Assembly (NCBI RefSeq): GCF_021018805.1
Contig: NC_086257.1
Location: 14,442,693-14,506,692 of the forward strand
DNA length: 64,000 nt
Origin: Prinia subflava
Lineage: Eukaryota; Chordata; Aves; Passeriformes; Cisticolidae
Direction: 5' to 3'
Below the pieces are notes generated by a model. It ran no database searches. It saw only the letters and a program-made list of their open reading frames with translations, and had not been told where the DNA came from. Positions 63,903 through 64,000 of this stretch are shown piece after piece; positions within the stretch are counted from its first letter, which is position 1, and each line of letters opens with the position of its first letter. Made by a program: the position numbers and the translations under genes.

Positions 63903-64000
63903 CCAGTCTGGGACTGAGGAGACCCTGATCCTACTCCCAGCTGCTGCTGGGGTCCTGGACAGCCTTCACTGGGTAAGGTCACAACCCCTCAGCTTTGCTG
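63903..64000 (+). repeat. MIR-like SINE remnant, cut by the window edge
   Basis: The phrase CAGTCTGGGACTGAGGAGAC, then CCTGATCCTACTCCCAGCTG, then GGGTAAGGTCACAACCCCTC follows the plan of the MIR-class SINE core (ctgg..ctcaggagacc..ctaCTCCCAGCTctgc..gggcaaGTCAC..CCCTCtg). It has many substitutions and is truncated at the right edge. A tRNA-like head is not visible. Confidence 0.45.

Noticed and set aside
1..64000. Search for tRNA B-box, U6, 7SK, known microRNA seeds, CRISPR-like arrays
   Set aside because: No convincing match on either strand by eye; the 16-bp and 14-bp tandem repeats have no spacers.

Overview
The window reads as nuclear DNA from a bird, most probably a songbird. The evidence is three truncated CR1 LINE 3' ends (all minus strand), one complete solo LTR of an endogenous retrovirus, and the passerine-like CR1 wording. 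Base composition is moderately AT-rich and CpG-poor overall. There is no operon structure, no CRISPR array and no recognisable tRNA, rRNA or microRNA gene.

I find no protein-coding gene that I can name. The open reading frames are short, scattered on both strands and mutually overlapping. None shows a known domain. The longest (243 codons at 11099-11830) lies in a C-rich, stop-poor stretch, and frames of 170-200 codons are about what chance gives in 64 kb. The window is therefore best read as a gene desert or the inside of a very large intron. Several short frames sit between good splice sites and are listed as weak exon candidates.

Layout: 1-16200 is mostly unique sequence with simple repeats and a 16-bp minisatellite at 12988-13064. 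From 16230 to 17830 there is an AT-rich block dense in TAATTA (homeodomain-type) cores, followed by a CR1 fragment at 17848-18170. A second CR1 fragment lies at 20444-20632, a T/G-rich tract with G-quadruplex potential at 22501-22610, and a second TAATTA-rich block at 23590-23950. A solo LTR with a perfect 6-bp target-site duplication occupies 33423-33752. A small CpG cluster lies at 40693-40951. Tandem repeats are at 44195-44234, 44986-45038 and 49832-49863. The third CR1 fragment is at 56034-56298, and a MIR-like SINE remnant runs off the right end at 63903-64000.

The strongest direct result is the solo LTR: ends TG...CA, CCAAT, TATA and AATAAA in order, and matching CTCCTC flanks. The most plausible functional content otherwise is non-coding regulatory DNA: the two TAATTA-rich blocks and the CpG cluster. 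That is inference and needs cross-species alignment. I did not find a convincing new biological system here.
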